DNA of 64,000 bases from Amphimedon queenslandica (taxonomy: Eukaryota; Porifera; Demospongiae; Haplosclerida; Niphatidae). Position numbers and translations under genes: made by a program. The notes under the pieces were generated by a model. It was not told the DNA's origin and made no database searches. It saw nothing but the letters and a program-made list of their open reading frames with translations. The stretch is taken from contig NW_003546279.1 in NCBI RefSeq assembly GCF_000090795.2, positions 163,551 to 227,550 of the forward strand. The letters run 5' to 3'. Below, piece after piece: positions 11,648 through 23,108 of the stretch (position 1 is its first letter; each line of letters opens with the position of its first letter).

Positions 11648-11867
11648 TACCTTAAGCCTACTATTTTTAGCGTCTACTAAATTTAGCTATATTAGCGAGA
11701 GAGCTTTAAATCCCTAAATTAAATAGATGTCAAAATAATTATTATTCATTACAATGGTTATTATTGATAGTTAATTTGGTTAAAAATGCTAAAATTAGTA
11801 ATGCTAAACATGACTTTTGCTGATTTCGCTAAAATTAGTAGACGCAAATAATAGTAGGCTTAAAGTA
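11648..11867. mobile_element. MITE-like element with ~40 bp terminal inverted repeats
   Basis: The left end TACCTTAAGCCTACTATTTT is mirrored by the right end, whose reverse complement begins TACTTTAAGCCTACTATTAT. The match continues through GCGTCTACTAA and TTTAGC. Length ~220 bp, no coding capacity, between convergent genes. The family is not identified. Confidence 0.7.
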
Positions 11868-11914
11868 TTATAAAAACAACAATAAAATTAAAAGTTACCA
11901 GCTCCGTTAGTTTG

Positions 11915-13270
11915 TCAACTGCATCCCTCAATTCTTACAATTGGGTTTGAGTTTCTTTTACTAAACCTTTGGATTATTACATACTGGAATGACCCACCCC
12001 CACACACCACTAGCCTGGTTGCTCTAGACATCACTTGCATCTCAACTTGAGCAATGAAAGCACTGTTATCAACTCCATTAAACAGTAAGGGATCGTAGAC
12101 CGATCTCTTCACGCCACGTGCTGTCATTAGTCTGACGTAAGAGCGATAAAATGGCCTAAGTTTATTATTATAAGGGAGTCCATCAGTGAAATACAGTGTG
12201 TGACTAATGTTATATTCAACTGATAGCTTCTTTGATTCTTCTATTGCACTGGTTATGCATTTCTTGTCATCAATATGTTTGCTGTTAATCGCCAGTTTCT
12301 CAGTCCTGATGTGGACACCAATGTACTCAACATCAGTTCCTGTTGTGTGTTTAATGAATTCAGTAGCATTGCCAATCACGTATTGACTGTGTGGTAAAAC
12401 AGGTGAGATGGCTGTGTCATTACGAAAGAATTCTGAAGGGACAAACATACGAAAGTACCTATCTGGGTTGGGACGAGTTATACCCTGCCACACTTCAAAT
12501 ATGACCACATAGCTACTCATGGATTTGAAACCACACAAACTTGATATGTTTTCTGGCAAAGTAGGGAGTGCACCATTAATTTTGCAACAAGCTACATTTA
12601 CCCCAGGGAAATTTGGATCAGTCCAGTGTTTGTTGATTTTCATTAATGTAGAGCAATCTATTGTTCCTGGATGACTGATCCAATTTTGTTGAGCATACAC
12701 AATCTTAACATAAAATATCTGTAGCTCTTCTTCTCCTTTCTGTAAATCTAATTCCTTGATGAAGTCTCCATAATCAATCATTGGTGCATACCGGCTGTTC
12801 TTTTGGGGGTTCCCTTTAAAATCATCAAGCTGGAACAGTAAATCCAAAGGTAATTCTTGATCAACTAACGTTTTGTTGTCATGGAAATTCCAGAAGTCTT
12901 CTTGTCCAAGTGGTAAACCAAACAGTGAAGATTTCCTAACAAAAGGAATGACGACTCGAGCTTTCCAAAGTCGAGCGAATCTAAGCAGAGACAGCAAGTT
13001 TGTAACGCCTTGGGTCATCTTCTCCCAGTAGGAAAGAGCCAGGACATATCTACATGGTGGTACGGCCTGTGGAGAGGATTCCAACAGCACTGGATCTACC
13101 AAAGAGACTTCTTCAGAAGAATTCGGCGGATCCATCTCTCGAAGAAAATACACCATTAGATGCAGTTTCTGTCGCCCAGTACTAGCTCTAGTGACAGAGT
13201 ACACTAGAAGAAGAACAACTAGGACCAGTAATAAAGCCAGAAAGAAAACACTTCTTTTGACATGCACCAT
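11915..13270 (-). CDS. Type II membrane glycosyltransferase-like protein (O-fucosyltransferase-like fold suspected)
   Basis: Single exon, 451 aa from the ATG at 13270. An upstream in-frame ATG at 13381 overlaps the DPH2 coding end and is less likely. The chosen start gives a short basic tail (MVHVKR) and one hydrophobic anchor (SVFFLALLLVLVVLLLVYSV), the layout of Golgi/ER type II enzymes. The lumenal part has SYWEKMTQGVTNLLSLLRFA, a Trp/Lys-ARVVIPFV strand and IGVHIRTEKL, reminiscent of the HxRR sugar-nucleotide motif of alpha-1,6/O-fucosyltransferases. Near the C-terminus is RLVVCGGGSFQ. Several N-x-S/T sites are visible. Family assignment is inference from layout and motif; another GDP-sugar transferase is possible. 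It starts only ~70 bp after the DPH2 stop on the same strand. Confidence 0.6.
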   Translation of the reverse strand: MVHVKRSVFFLALLLVLVVLLLVYSVTRASTGRQKLHLMVYFLREMDPPNSSEEVSLVDPVLLESSPQAVPPCRYVLALSYWEKMTQGVTNLLSLLRFARLWKARVVIPFVRKSSLFGLPLGQEDFWNFHDNKTLVDQELPLDLLFQLDDFKGNPQKNSRYAPMIDYGDFIKELDLQKGEEELQIFYVKIVYAQQNWISHPGTIDCSTLMKINKHWTDPNFPGVNVACCKINGALPTLPENISSLCGFKSMSSYVVIFEVWQGITRPNPDRYFRMFVPSEFFRNDTAISPVLPHSQYVIGNATEFIKHTTGTDVEYIGVHIRTEKLAINSKHIDDKKCITSAIEESKKLSVEYNISHTLYFTDGLPYNNKLRPFYRSYVRLMTARGVKRSVYDPLLFNGVDNSAFIAQVEMQVMSRATRLVVCGGGSFQYVIIQRFSKRNSNPIVRIEGCS

Positions 13271-13340
13271 GGTCAAAGGAATGCTACAGTGTAGTAGGTA
13301 GGGTTGCATGTAATTGCACAAACATAAATTGTATTTATAA

Positions 13341-16300
13341 TTAATGGTAGTCTTCATGACTGTAATTAATGGGTAGGCCACTTCTTCCTTCCTCAGCTGA
13401 AGACACAGGAGTCTCCCCTAGTCTTCTCTCAAGTCCCTGCCAGGTTCTATTCTTTAAATAGGCTGGACCTGCAGACACAAGAAAGTGATACTTAAGAGGT
13501 ATATAGTGCAGTAGACTCTCTTAATGGACACTCTCTATAGCATATACTAGCTAGCTTCCATTTAACAGATAGCACCTAGTGTACCAATTACATTCCTTAC
13601 TGTATAAAATAACCTCCACATAAAGGACACCTCTGTATAACAGAGTAGCCTAGTCATACCTCCAGAGCCTTGAGAGTGAAGCAGTATATCTCTACTACCT
13701 CTTGTAATAAGGCTTTGGCCATCACTGCAGTCACCAGATTCTTCATTAGCTGCTCCTGATAACAGTCTACCAGTTAGGAATGAGAAGTCTGGGCTGGAAT
13801 CAGACTCCATTGAATCAGTATGACAAGAACCACCTAAATACGGTAGATAATATTAAAAATCTCTCTCTCTCCCTCTCTCTTCCTTATCCTTCACATGCCT
13901 GGTAATAATTCTTGATAAGAGAGTTCAATGTCACCACTCCATGTTCTAGACCTATTATACATATAGATGTAGGATAAAATTATAAAATAATAAATAAGAA
14001 TTACAAATATTAGTTAAAAGTATCCGCCACTGACTTTAAACATGCTACTTCCATTTCAAATGGAGTCACAATTGGTCTGTAATATTCCTAAAAATAGGTA
14101 CACAACAACAAACCATACGTGTACATGTATATGTCTTTCTGTTAAAGTAACTTTACTTGTGTGTCTAATAGACTGCAATGAGGACAGGCAACAATCACGT
14201 ATAGTTCAACTTCCATGAAATTAGCAAGTTTTGCCGGATTAAGCTTACCTACAGCTACAGTGTAAAACTAAAGGACAGAGAGAGAGAGAGAGGAAGAGAG
14301 AGAGGAAGAGAGAGAGAGAGAGAGGGGAGGGGTGGAAGAGAGAGAGAGAGAGAGAGGGGACAATCATGTAAAGATAGTTTTTATCACAATAAAACATCAT
14401 TTTTATTATTGGCATTGTTGATAAAACAGTGAGCCAACACACATCATTCAATGCATAACAATCTCAATCTTTTTCAACGAATGTTTTGTGTACCTTCTTT
14501 CCAACGGCTTTCAGTATTTCCTTCAGTCTCTCAATCATCGAAAGGTAATTCACTAGTAACAATAATAACATCATAATATTATCATTGGTTTGTTAATGGA
14601 TATAGAAAATGCACTTGTGTATGTACAATATATACAGCAGATGTTTTTATTTTCATTTTAAACTAATTTAGTTTCAATTTAGAAGAGAGCAGTAGTAGTT
14701 AGTATGATCATAGTATGAACCTGCTCCAAGTGTTCCAACTAATATTCCGATTGTGTTAGCTTCTTTAGCTTTTTGAATGAGATAATAACGTTTTCTTAAC
14801 ATTTGATTAACATTTAGTGATTCTACACGACTCGTACAAGTGCTTGGGTTATATGAATAAAACTTTTTAAAAATGACAAAATAAATAATTATAAGGACTA
14901 GTGTGGCTCATACCTGATTATCACGATAAGTGAGCATGAAATTTGTTAGCGTGGGACCCTCCGAGCCGATGTAGAATATCTTGTAATTGCTGAGGGGTCT
15001 GGTAACATTGAAACATCTCCCGAACCTAAAAATCATGAGTAAAAATTAACAACACAAAAGTTATTTAATGACCTTTTAATGAAGGATTCCTCTCCATCAC
15101 TAATGTCACCTTCACTTTTGACACCATCACAAGAAGGAACTAATAACTTGGAGAAGATAACGTTTGGATAAATTGAGGAAACTTCATTTGAGAAATAACC
15201 TAAAAGAGAGAGTTATGCTATACTACGTAATACGTGTAAAAAAATAGAAACTTTTAATTTCATAGTACAAGGTATTTTATGGGTAGGAGAGAATTCTACA
15301 TTTTTATTATATTTCCTGATACATATACATGTTCTTGTGTTGTGTCGCAAGTTTGAGCTGATTTGGATCAAGTTTGGATTTTTTATGAATTTTCAAAGTT
15401 ACTCAAAAATCAGGTCAAAGTCCCTGTACTATAGTACAGGGATTTTGGCCAAATTTCACCAAAAATGACTAGGAGAGAAATCTCCATTTTTATAATGTTT
15501 CCTGATACATATACATGTTCTAATGTTGTGCAGAAAGTTTGAGCTGATTTTGATCAAATTTGGATTTTTTATGAATTTTCAAAGTTACTCAAAAATCAGG
15601 CCAAAATACTATAGTACAGGGATTTTGGCCAAATTTTGCCAAAAACAAAAAGGAGAAAATCCTCCATTTTCATTTTAAAAACAGATTCAAAATGCACTTA
15701 CTTATAATGTGATGATACACGACGTCATACAGCACTATTATGTGTTCTGATTTATTTGGAAATAATTCTTCAAATTTTTCTTTCAGATCCACTTCGTCGA
15801 CCTCCTCCTTACCAAACACATAAAGGACAGGAAGTCTCTTTGTTCTAAAACCACACAAAAATACACAATAATTTTGGTTTTAATATAATTATAATTAAAG
15901 AAAGAAATCCTTACTCAGTCAAACAAGACGTTCCAAAGTGGATGATCCCGTCAGACCCAATGTGTTCCGCCCCCACCTCATCAACACAGCAACTGTGTGA
16001 CATATCATTGTCATGGAAACGGTTACCATGGCAACACATGCATGTACCTACCTCCCGTATGAAGTGTCCCCGAGTACGAAAAGGTCTTTTTTGCTCTCTC
16101 TTTGAAGGATGGAGGATACTCTAACTGATTCATGGAGCATATCATCAGGGAACTGGAGTGTGACCTTTTTTGGTGAAAGAGTCACGTGACTACACGTGTT
16201 ATCACGTGGGCACTAACGGTTTTGTGATCTTTAATAAATTGAAGGCATTTCTCTAGCTCGTAGTAGCTCCATATCTCCTCGTCTTGTCTCTTTCTAGAGG

Positions 16301-16358
16301 AGAGACATGTAGCACCATTCCCTTTTACTTGCTCTTTGACTTCAAGAGATCCCGCCAT
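13341..16358 (-). CDS. DPH2: Diphthamide biosynthesis protein 2
   Basis: Thirteen exons on the minus strand join in phase (479 aa; human DPH2 489): 16206-16358, 16052-16164, 15915-15992, 15702-15844, 15073-15199, 14914-15025, 14721-14862, 14494-14552, 14157-14267, 14035-14087, 13899-13945, 13660-13833, 13341-13468. Recognisable segments are LQFPDDML, VLGDTSYG followed by SCCVDEVGAEHIGSDGIIHF, GKLNPAKLANFMEVELYVIV, and the terminal TWQGLERRLGETPV, all typical of DPH2. DPH2 partners DPH1 in the radical-SAM iron-sulfur enzyme that moves the 3-amino-3-carboxypropyl group of SAM to the diphthamide histidine of EF2. The donor after the exon ending at 13899 is GC (GCATGT), and the donors GTCAGT, GTCATT and GTTCAT are also weak. 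The start context AAAATGGCGGG fits YY1 consensus. It is divergent from FHOD. Confidence 0.92.
13506..13656. mobile_element. MITE-like element, TTAATGGACAC family
   Basis: CTCTCTTAATGGACACTCTC through CACCTAGTGTACCAATTACA to AGGACACCTCTGTATAACAG. Lies in the last DPH2 intron and ends a few bases from the splice donor at 13659. Other copies in this window share the same internal sequence. Confidence 0.85.
14277..14362. repeat. (GA)n microsatellite before a DPH2 acceptor
   Basis: GAGAGA run on the plus strand, i.e. a CT-rich polypyrimidine tract just upstream (minus sense) of the DPH2 exon starting at 14267. Confidence 0.9.
15262..15662 (+). repeat. GTACTATAG-family repeat, two units (variant subfamily)
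   Basis: Two units in a DPH2 intron. They contain CCCTGTACTATAGTACAGGG, a perfect 20 bp palindrome, flanked by TTTTGGCCAAATTT and CATATACATGTTCT. The subfamily differs from the 8475-9655 array downstream of the core. Confidence 0.85.
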
Positions 16359-16667
16359 TTTATTTTAGTTAACTAACTAACTGGTAGTTAATCTACTGGT
16401 GGTTAATTAACCATCAGTTAACTAACCACTAGTCAAATAACTTGAAAGTGATTTCCAACAATCCCTCTGTCCCAATAAAAAGAGACAGTTGCTGATAGAT
16501 ACGGTTTCTTCAATGCCCCCACGCTTCATTACAATCATTAGTGTAGGATCTGATCCGTCTCAGTCAAAACTGTAGTTGCAGAAAATAATCTTTCTTCTTC
16601 TTTGACCTAGTTCTCTTTCATTTATTGGCTATACTGCAGCCCTGTTGGGGCCTCTCTTTACCCAACC
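16359..16667. promoter_or_regulatory. Bidirectional promoter between DPH2 and FHOD
   Basis: Only ~309 bp separates the two divergent start codons. Within it, 16367-16436 is a run of GTTA/TAAC motifs in both orientations, with the perfect palindrome GGTTAATTAACC at 16401-16412. Promoter role is inferred from position. Confidence 0.6.
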
Positions 16668-18923
16668 ATGAGTAGCTACGACTCGTACGAAGTCTCTGTA
16701 CAATACATTGATGACAGTGACCCGTTTAATGTTCTTGGTACCATCAAACATGCCGAACCATCTCCTCCATTGAAGTACAGCTTCGTCTCTGATATACCGC
16801 TCTGTGATCAGATAGCAGGGCTCAAGAAAATGCTCAAGGCGCCACACAAGGTATGTGATTCGTGTCCAGTTGGTAATGGGCTTGTTGTGTGTTATCGCAT
16901 TTGTGTGTCTTGTCCTACACAATTTTGAAGTGAGAAAATGGCTCACTATTATTCACAGCTGCTCTTCAAATCCCTGCTAAACAACCTAACAACACTGATT
17001 AGCTAATGAGCTTTTAAAGTATAAAGTAATTTTGTTATACATAATGATGAATTTTTAATTTGTTTGATTTTAAGAGTCCTTTTCATCAGCAGCTGCAGAA
17101 CTTAAAGTCTGTTTTTGGTTTTGTAGTTTCTTCTTGTTTGTGATTAATAGTCTTGTCTTTCTCTCTCACCATACACACACACGTACATGAACTTCACAAC
17201 ATAAATACATGTGATCCTACATCTGCATACAGGCACCTTCTAATTATTACAAATCAACAAAAGTTCACTTTCTGATCTTGTTTCTCTCTTCCTCTCTCTC
17301 TCTCCTCTCCCTCTTTTCCTCTCTGTCTCAGTTTATGCAACTACAAATAGAAAATTTAAATCTAATTTGTACTTAGCTTTGTACTGTACTGATACATGTA
17401 ATTACCATCTCTTTGTAGTTGGTACTAATATTATTATCCATGTCCTCCATTAAAAAGTCCCCTTGTTATTCTGATGGCATACATCATGTCACAGTAGTGC
17501 ATGTAATAGCAGGAAACTTGTAGTGTAGCACTAATGATGACATATTTTATTTTGTGTAGTAGTGGGTGGTAATGTTTCTTACTTACTACACAATGAACAT
17601 TTGATCTTTAAAATTACTACCACTACTACTTTTTGTATGTGTTAATATACACTTTGTAATCCTTCTGTTTGTCTGTCCTCTCTCCTCCTCTCTCTCTCAT
17701 TCTTGATCTGTTTAAAGAACTCACATATTCTCTATCATAATAAATGAATGGCTACATTATAGAGATAACATGTTTACCTTCTGCTCCTTTGAGTACACAT
17801 GATACACACACACTCTCTCTCTCTCTAATTCTTATCTGTCACTTGTTGGTATGTGTATGGTAACCTCCCTTCTCCTTGGGAAGGTTTTGCCACCAATTAG
17901 TGACTATTCCAACTCACAATAAACAAGTCTGCCTACTGATTGAGTGATGATTAATTGAGTCTACCTTTGAATAATTTTTAAAATATAAATCTACATAAAT
18001 ATACACAATCACTCATACATTACATATTAAAAGTTTTTATAACCTGTATAGACTAGCTGATCATTTATTTATTTATTTATTTATTTGTTTGTGTTTCTCC
18101 ATGTTCCATGTGTTGTTACTGACACTTCTCATGTCAAGCAGTATCTACATGTACATGTAGCTACAAGCAGTAATAATGAAAAACACTTTAGATGTACATA
18201 TATTCAAATCACTCTTAAAAGTTATGTACATGTACATTTACATGTTCATAATGTCTCATTTACATGTACACATGGACAGTATGGTATGCTACCTCTTTTA
18301 ACCCTAGCTGGCCCAAATGATATAATGTCTCAATTGGTTTGTGTGTTTATACCCAGTTGAGTATATCTATCAGTTAATGACATATACATGTACATGACAT
18401 ATGACATATGTACATGTACATGTATACTCATATGTAGCTATTGTGTAGGTGTGTGCATGTACATATACATGAGTTATATAAGAGGGTGTTGCTTCATTGC
18501 TTCAATTAGGATGAAGATAAACATAATATAGTACAAATTTGTCACTCCTGATTCACATACATTATTATTATTATTATCATTATTGGCTATTATTGTATAC
18601 TGCACAGTTGTAAAGTGTTTGTGTGTGTGTGTGTGTGTGTGCGAGAGGTTTTGTGGAATGTGGATGCATGACTGATTGGTAATTATCACATAGTGGCTGT
18701 CACTCACACAAAGCTCCAATAGTATCAATACAGTACATGTAGAGCCTATTCTATCAGTACAGTACAGCTGTATAGTCTATTCTTTTGCTTGCAAGTTACA
18801 TCACTATCTCTGGTTACATGTGTATGTACATGTACATGTATATAGTCCTTTAGCTGTCATTAAAATGATCTTCTTAAAAATTTCTACCTGTACATATTGT
18901 CTATATAATAGTAATGTATGTAT

Positions 18924-18961
<38 letters not shown>

Positions 18962-21900
18962 TCTCTCTTCCTCAAATAGATAGATGATGCTACACTGGTT
19001 TATTACAGACAGTCTGATAAGGAATCCAAATATCTCGACCTTGAGTCTGACATGGGGGAACTGATAAGAGACTATAACCTCTCATTTGACAAGTGAGTTT
19101 AGAAAAAAAAAATTAAAAATAAATAAATAAAATGCAATAAATAAGTCCTTGTCTTATGTATATTTCACTTGTAATTATGCTAGATTATAATCATGCCCAT
19201 GCAGTCTGAAATTTATTTAACAGACAAAAACTTTATTATCATTATTATCATTATTATTATCATTATCATTATCATTATTATTTTTAGAGATGCTGTTATA
19301 TTTTTGAGACACAAGCTCTCAGTCAGAGTACATACCATTAACGGTGAGAATTAGTAATTTTAAATAGTGGATTATCAAATATTTCCCTGTACTATAGCCC
19401 ATGGTTTTTCCAAAAAATGGCTCAAAAATCACCCTCAATTTTTATTATATTTTCTGTTACATATTGATGTCCTTATGCTGTGTAGAAAGTTTGAGCTTAT
19501 TCCGACAAGAAATTTTAAAGTTATCGCAATTTAAAAAACGGACCAAGTTTTGAAAATTTCCCTGTACTATAGCCCATTTTTCTCCAAACAATAGCTCCGA
19601 AATTCACTCTAATTTTTATTACATTTTCTGATACATATTGATGTCCTTGATTTATTTAAATTTCTCTTTTGTCCAGAAACTTTATTTAACGCTGAGAGGA
19701 CTACATTGCGTCAAGCACTCTTCTCACTCAAGAGAATGTTCCAGGTATGCACACACACACACTCACACACACTCTCACACACACACTCACACTCACACAC
19801 ACACACACCCACAGAGTCATTTACTCTATTCCTCATGTACACGATGTTCTTTAGTAAATGTATCCTCTTAATTCATTATATTATTATTAATTATATTAAT
19901 TGTGTGTGTGTGTGTTTATTTATCATCATCTTCCCATGCCTCTTCAATAGACTATGGTCATGCATAGACAAAGCATTCATTCAGTCAATATCAGTATCAT
20001 TATTTAGGATACTTGTTCAGGATACTTGTACATACATGTACATATATCCAGGATACTTATAAATGAGTATCAGTTGTGGTGCATGACTCTGTTTATAAGG
20101 ATAAGGTATAATGTCCTTTGTACTGAAGCTGGACTGGAGCTCTCTTTGTGGCCATTAGAATTAGATAATAGCCTCACATACAGAAACCACAAGAGGATTA
20201 AAGAATCTGCACTAGGACATCATCACTGCTGTGACAAATGATGTCAATAATAATGACAAACGATTATACAGTACATGAATGGACTTATACCTATAGCTAC
20301 ATGTATATAGCCAGCAGTATTAGTACAGACAGCAGTGTTGTATGTACATGTATGTACATGTATGTATATGTACATGTACTTGTCACATGATTGCTTTGTG
20401 TTAGATGCAGTTGTGTTGTGTTGCAACCAAATTTAGTCAAAAGAAGGAATGAGTATTATTAATAATGTACCTTTATTTATACTCTGCACTCCTTATGATG
20501 TCTGGCTTGTTTTCATCTTTATAACCTTTTAAACTCTAACACAATAATGATACAATATTGATACAATAATAACTGTTAATACAATAATATTAATAAGACA
20601 ATGTGTCATTAGATGCAGATACAATGTGGATTATATTTAAAATGAATTTATTTTAATTATTTGTTATGACATAAAGCTAGGCGTGTGCATACACATCATT
20701 AATTATATATCAATCTTCAAAAGAGAGAGAGAGAGAGGGAAATACAATTTACAGTACATGTACATGTACATGTATAACTTTTATTAGTTTACATGTACTG
20801 TAGCTGCTGCTGCCTAATGTACATATTATGTTCATGTATAGTTGAGGTATGATTGGAATGTTAATTATTCTGTTATTGGAATGTGAATCATGTCTTCTCA
20901 TTTTACATAATATTAAAAGTATTTTATATAAAACACATTCACCACATCATCATAATATACTGACTGCAGATGTGATGGGTCAATGATCCTTTGGCTCTCC
21001 AGACAGTGTGGAATGCAGGGAATGTGTGATGTAGGGAGAGAATTAGAATTTATAAAATAAAAATTACATTTTACAGTATCATTTTAATAATGCATTTTTG
21101 ATATACATGTAGGAAGAGAATTAGAAATTCATAATATACAATTGTTTTTCTACAGTATTTTAATGGTACCTTTGTGATTATAGGAAAAGGATTAGAATTC
21201 ATAATAATATACAATTGTTTCCCTACAGTATTTTAATGATGAACATGTCTATACATGTAGGATGATTCTGACCTGGTGATGGAGTTTGTTGCTAATCAAG
21301 GAATGGACGCACTCATCACTGTAGCAAGAGATGCTGATGCCACCTTTCAACAATACATACTGAAAGGTACGCAGGAATTGTAACTACTGATAGAATAAAT
21401 AAATAAATAAAATAATAACAGCTAAATAAATAAATAAATAATCAAATCCTTTATTCCAATAGCTGTTGGTGAGATAGTGGTGTATGTTGATGGAATGCAT
21501 GGACTCATCAGGTGCAATGAGATGATACAGTGGCTATACCAACTCAGCACTTCAAAGGTAATATAAATGCTTAAAATGTACGTGTACATCTAAATGTATG
21601 TCACTACAAATTTGACAAATTAAAATCCACCAATTATCATTGCAAATTTAGCATACTTGTCACGGATTTTGTGACAATGGAACTAATGGGTTTTTGCTTG
21701 TCACGGATTTCGTGACAATGGAACTAATGGGTTTTTACTTGTCGCGGATTTCGTGACATTTCTCTCTTTTTCTAGTTTAAAATGGTCGTCAAGGCAGTTC
21801 TAGACACGTTGCTCCTGTTTGTTAATTATACCGAGGGAGGGGGAGGAGGAGGAGGAGAGGGTAACGGGGGACTCAAGAGTGGACGAGAGTCTCCACAGCA

Positions 21901-23031
21901 GAGAACCGGTTCCCCAGACTCGTCAAACGGGTTTAACACAGCCCAACTACTTAAGGACGCCATTGAGGCTTACTCTGACTCCAAAGGTACAACAATAATT
22001 CATTTATTTATTCATTTATTTATTTATTTATTTATTAATTTATTTATTCATTTATTTATTTATTTACATGTATTTTGTTTTTTTTGTTTATTTTGCAGGT
22101 TTAAAGCCGTGGTCACTGTTCATGACACTTTTGAGTGACAAGTCTTCAGAGGCAGACATTCAGACTAAAACAATGACACTTATAAACAGGGTAAGGATCA
22201 ATGTGTTGGACACCTACTCCAGGCTTGAACTCAATAATGCATGTACTGTATTAGAGCTAAGTGAAGTGTACATTGTATTACAGTTAAGTACATGTATGTA
22301 CATGTACATGTATTAGAGCTGAGTGTTCATGTGCATGTATAGTTGTGCCTCAATCCTTTAACAGGATTCTAATAATTATATGTTCATGGAAACAGAGCCC
22401 ATATGCCATCAGTATATAAAGTATGATGTGATTATTCTTTAATTTGATTATAGTAACAAGTATGTTCACATACACTGTACTACATTTACTTCATGTGTTT
22501 GTTGCTATTTTTAGTAAATATTTCCGAGGGAAAGTGTGTGACTTTCTCAGCGGATTTTTAATGACGTTACACACACAAACAATGTGTTCATTTAATGATT
22601 TTAATTGTTTGTGTATGCATTCTATACATAATGTAGCTTTTGTTTGTGCTGTAATTCTCCTCCTCTCTCTCCCTCTCTCTCTCTCCCCCCCTCTCTCCCC
22701 CCTCTCTCCCCCCCTCTCTCTCCCCCCTCTCTCTCCCCTCTCTCTCTCCCCCCTCTCTCTCCCCTCTCTCTCTCCCCCCTCTCTCTCCAGACACTATCCA
22801 ACCTCTCTGATATGGATTCATATTATGATATTGTGGACTCACTTGAAGATCAAGACATGGAGACAGTAATGAGAGTAAGTGTACTAATACTGTCTTAATT
22901 ATTTATTTATTTATTTATTTATTTGTTTATTTATTTATTTATTTTAGTATCATCAGAACAGAGATAAAAACAGAGGTTTAGTGAAAGAGTTCAAAGCTTA
23001 TGAGGTATATAAACTTTATTGATTGATATTT

Positions 23032-23108
<77 letters not shown>

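Noticed and set aside
13271-13381. Upstream ATG at 13381 as the start of the glycosyltransferase-like gene
   Set aside because: It lies inside the DPH2 coding exon and would bury the signal anchor 40 residues in; the ATG at 13270 gives a normal type II N-terminus.
16629-16946. Antisense frame over FHOD exon 1
   Set aside because: No homology or splice structure; opposite strand of a supported coding exon and promoter.
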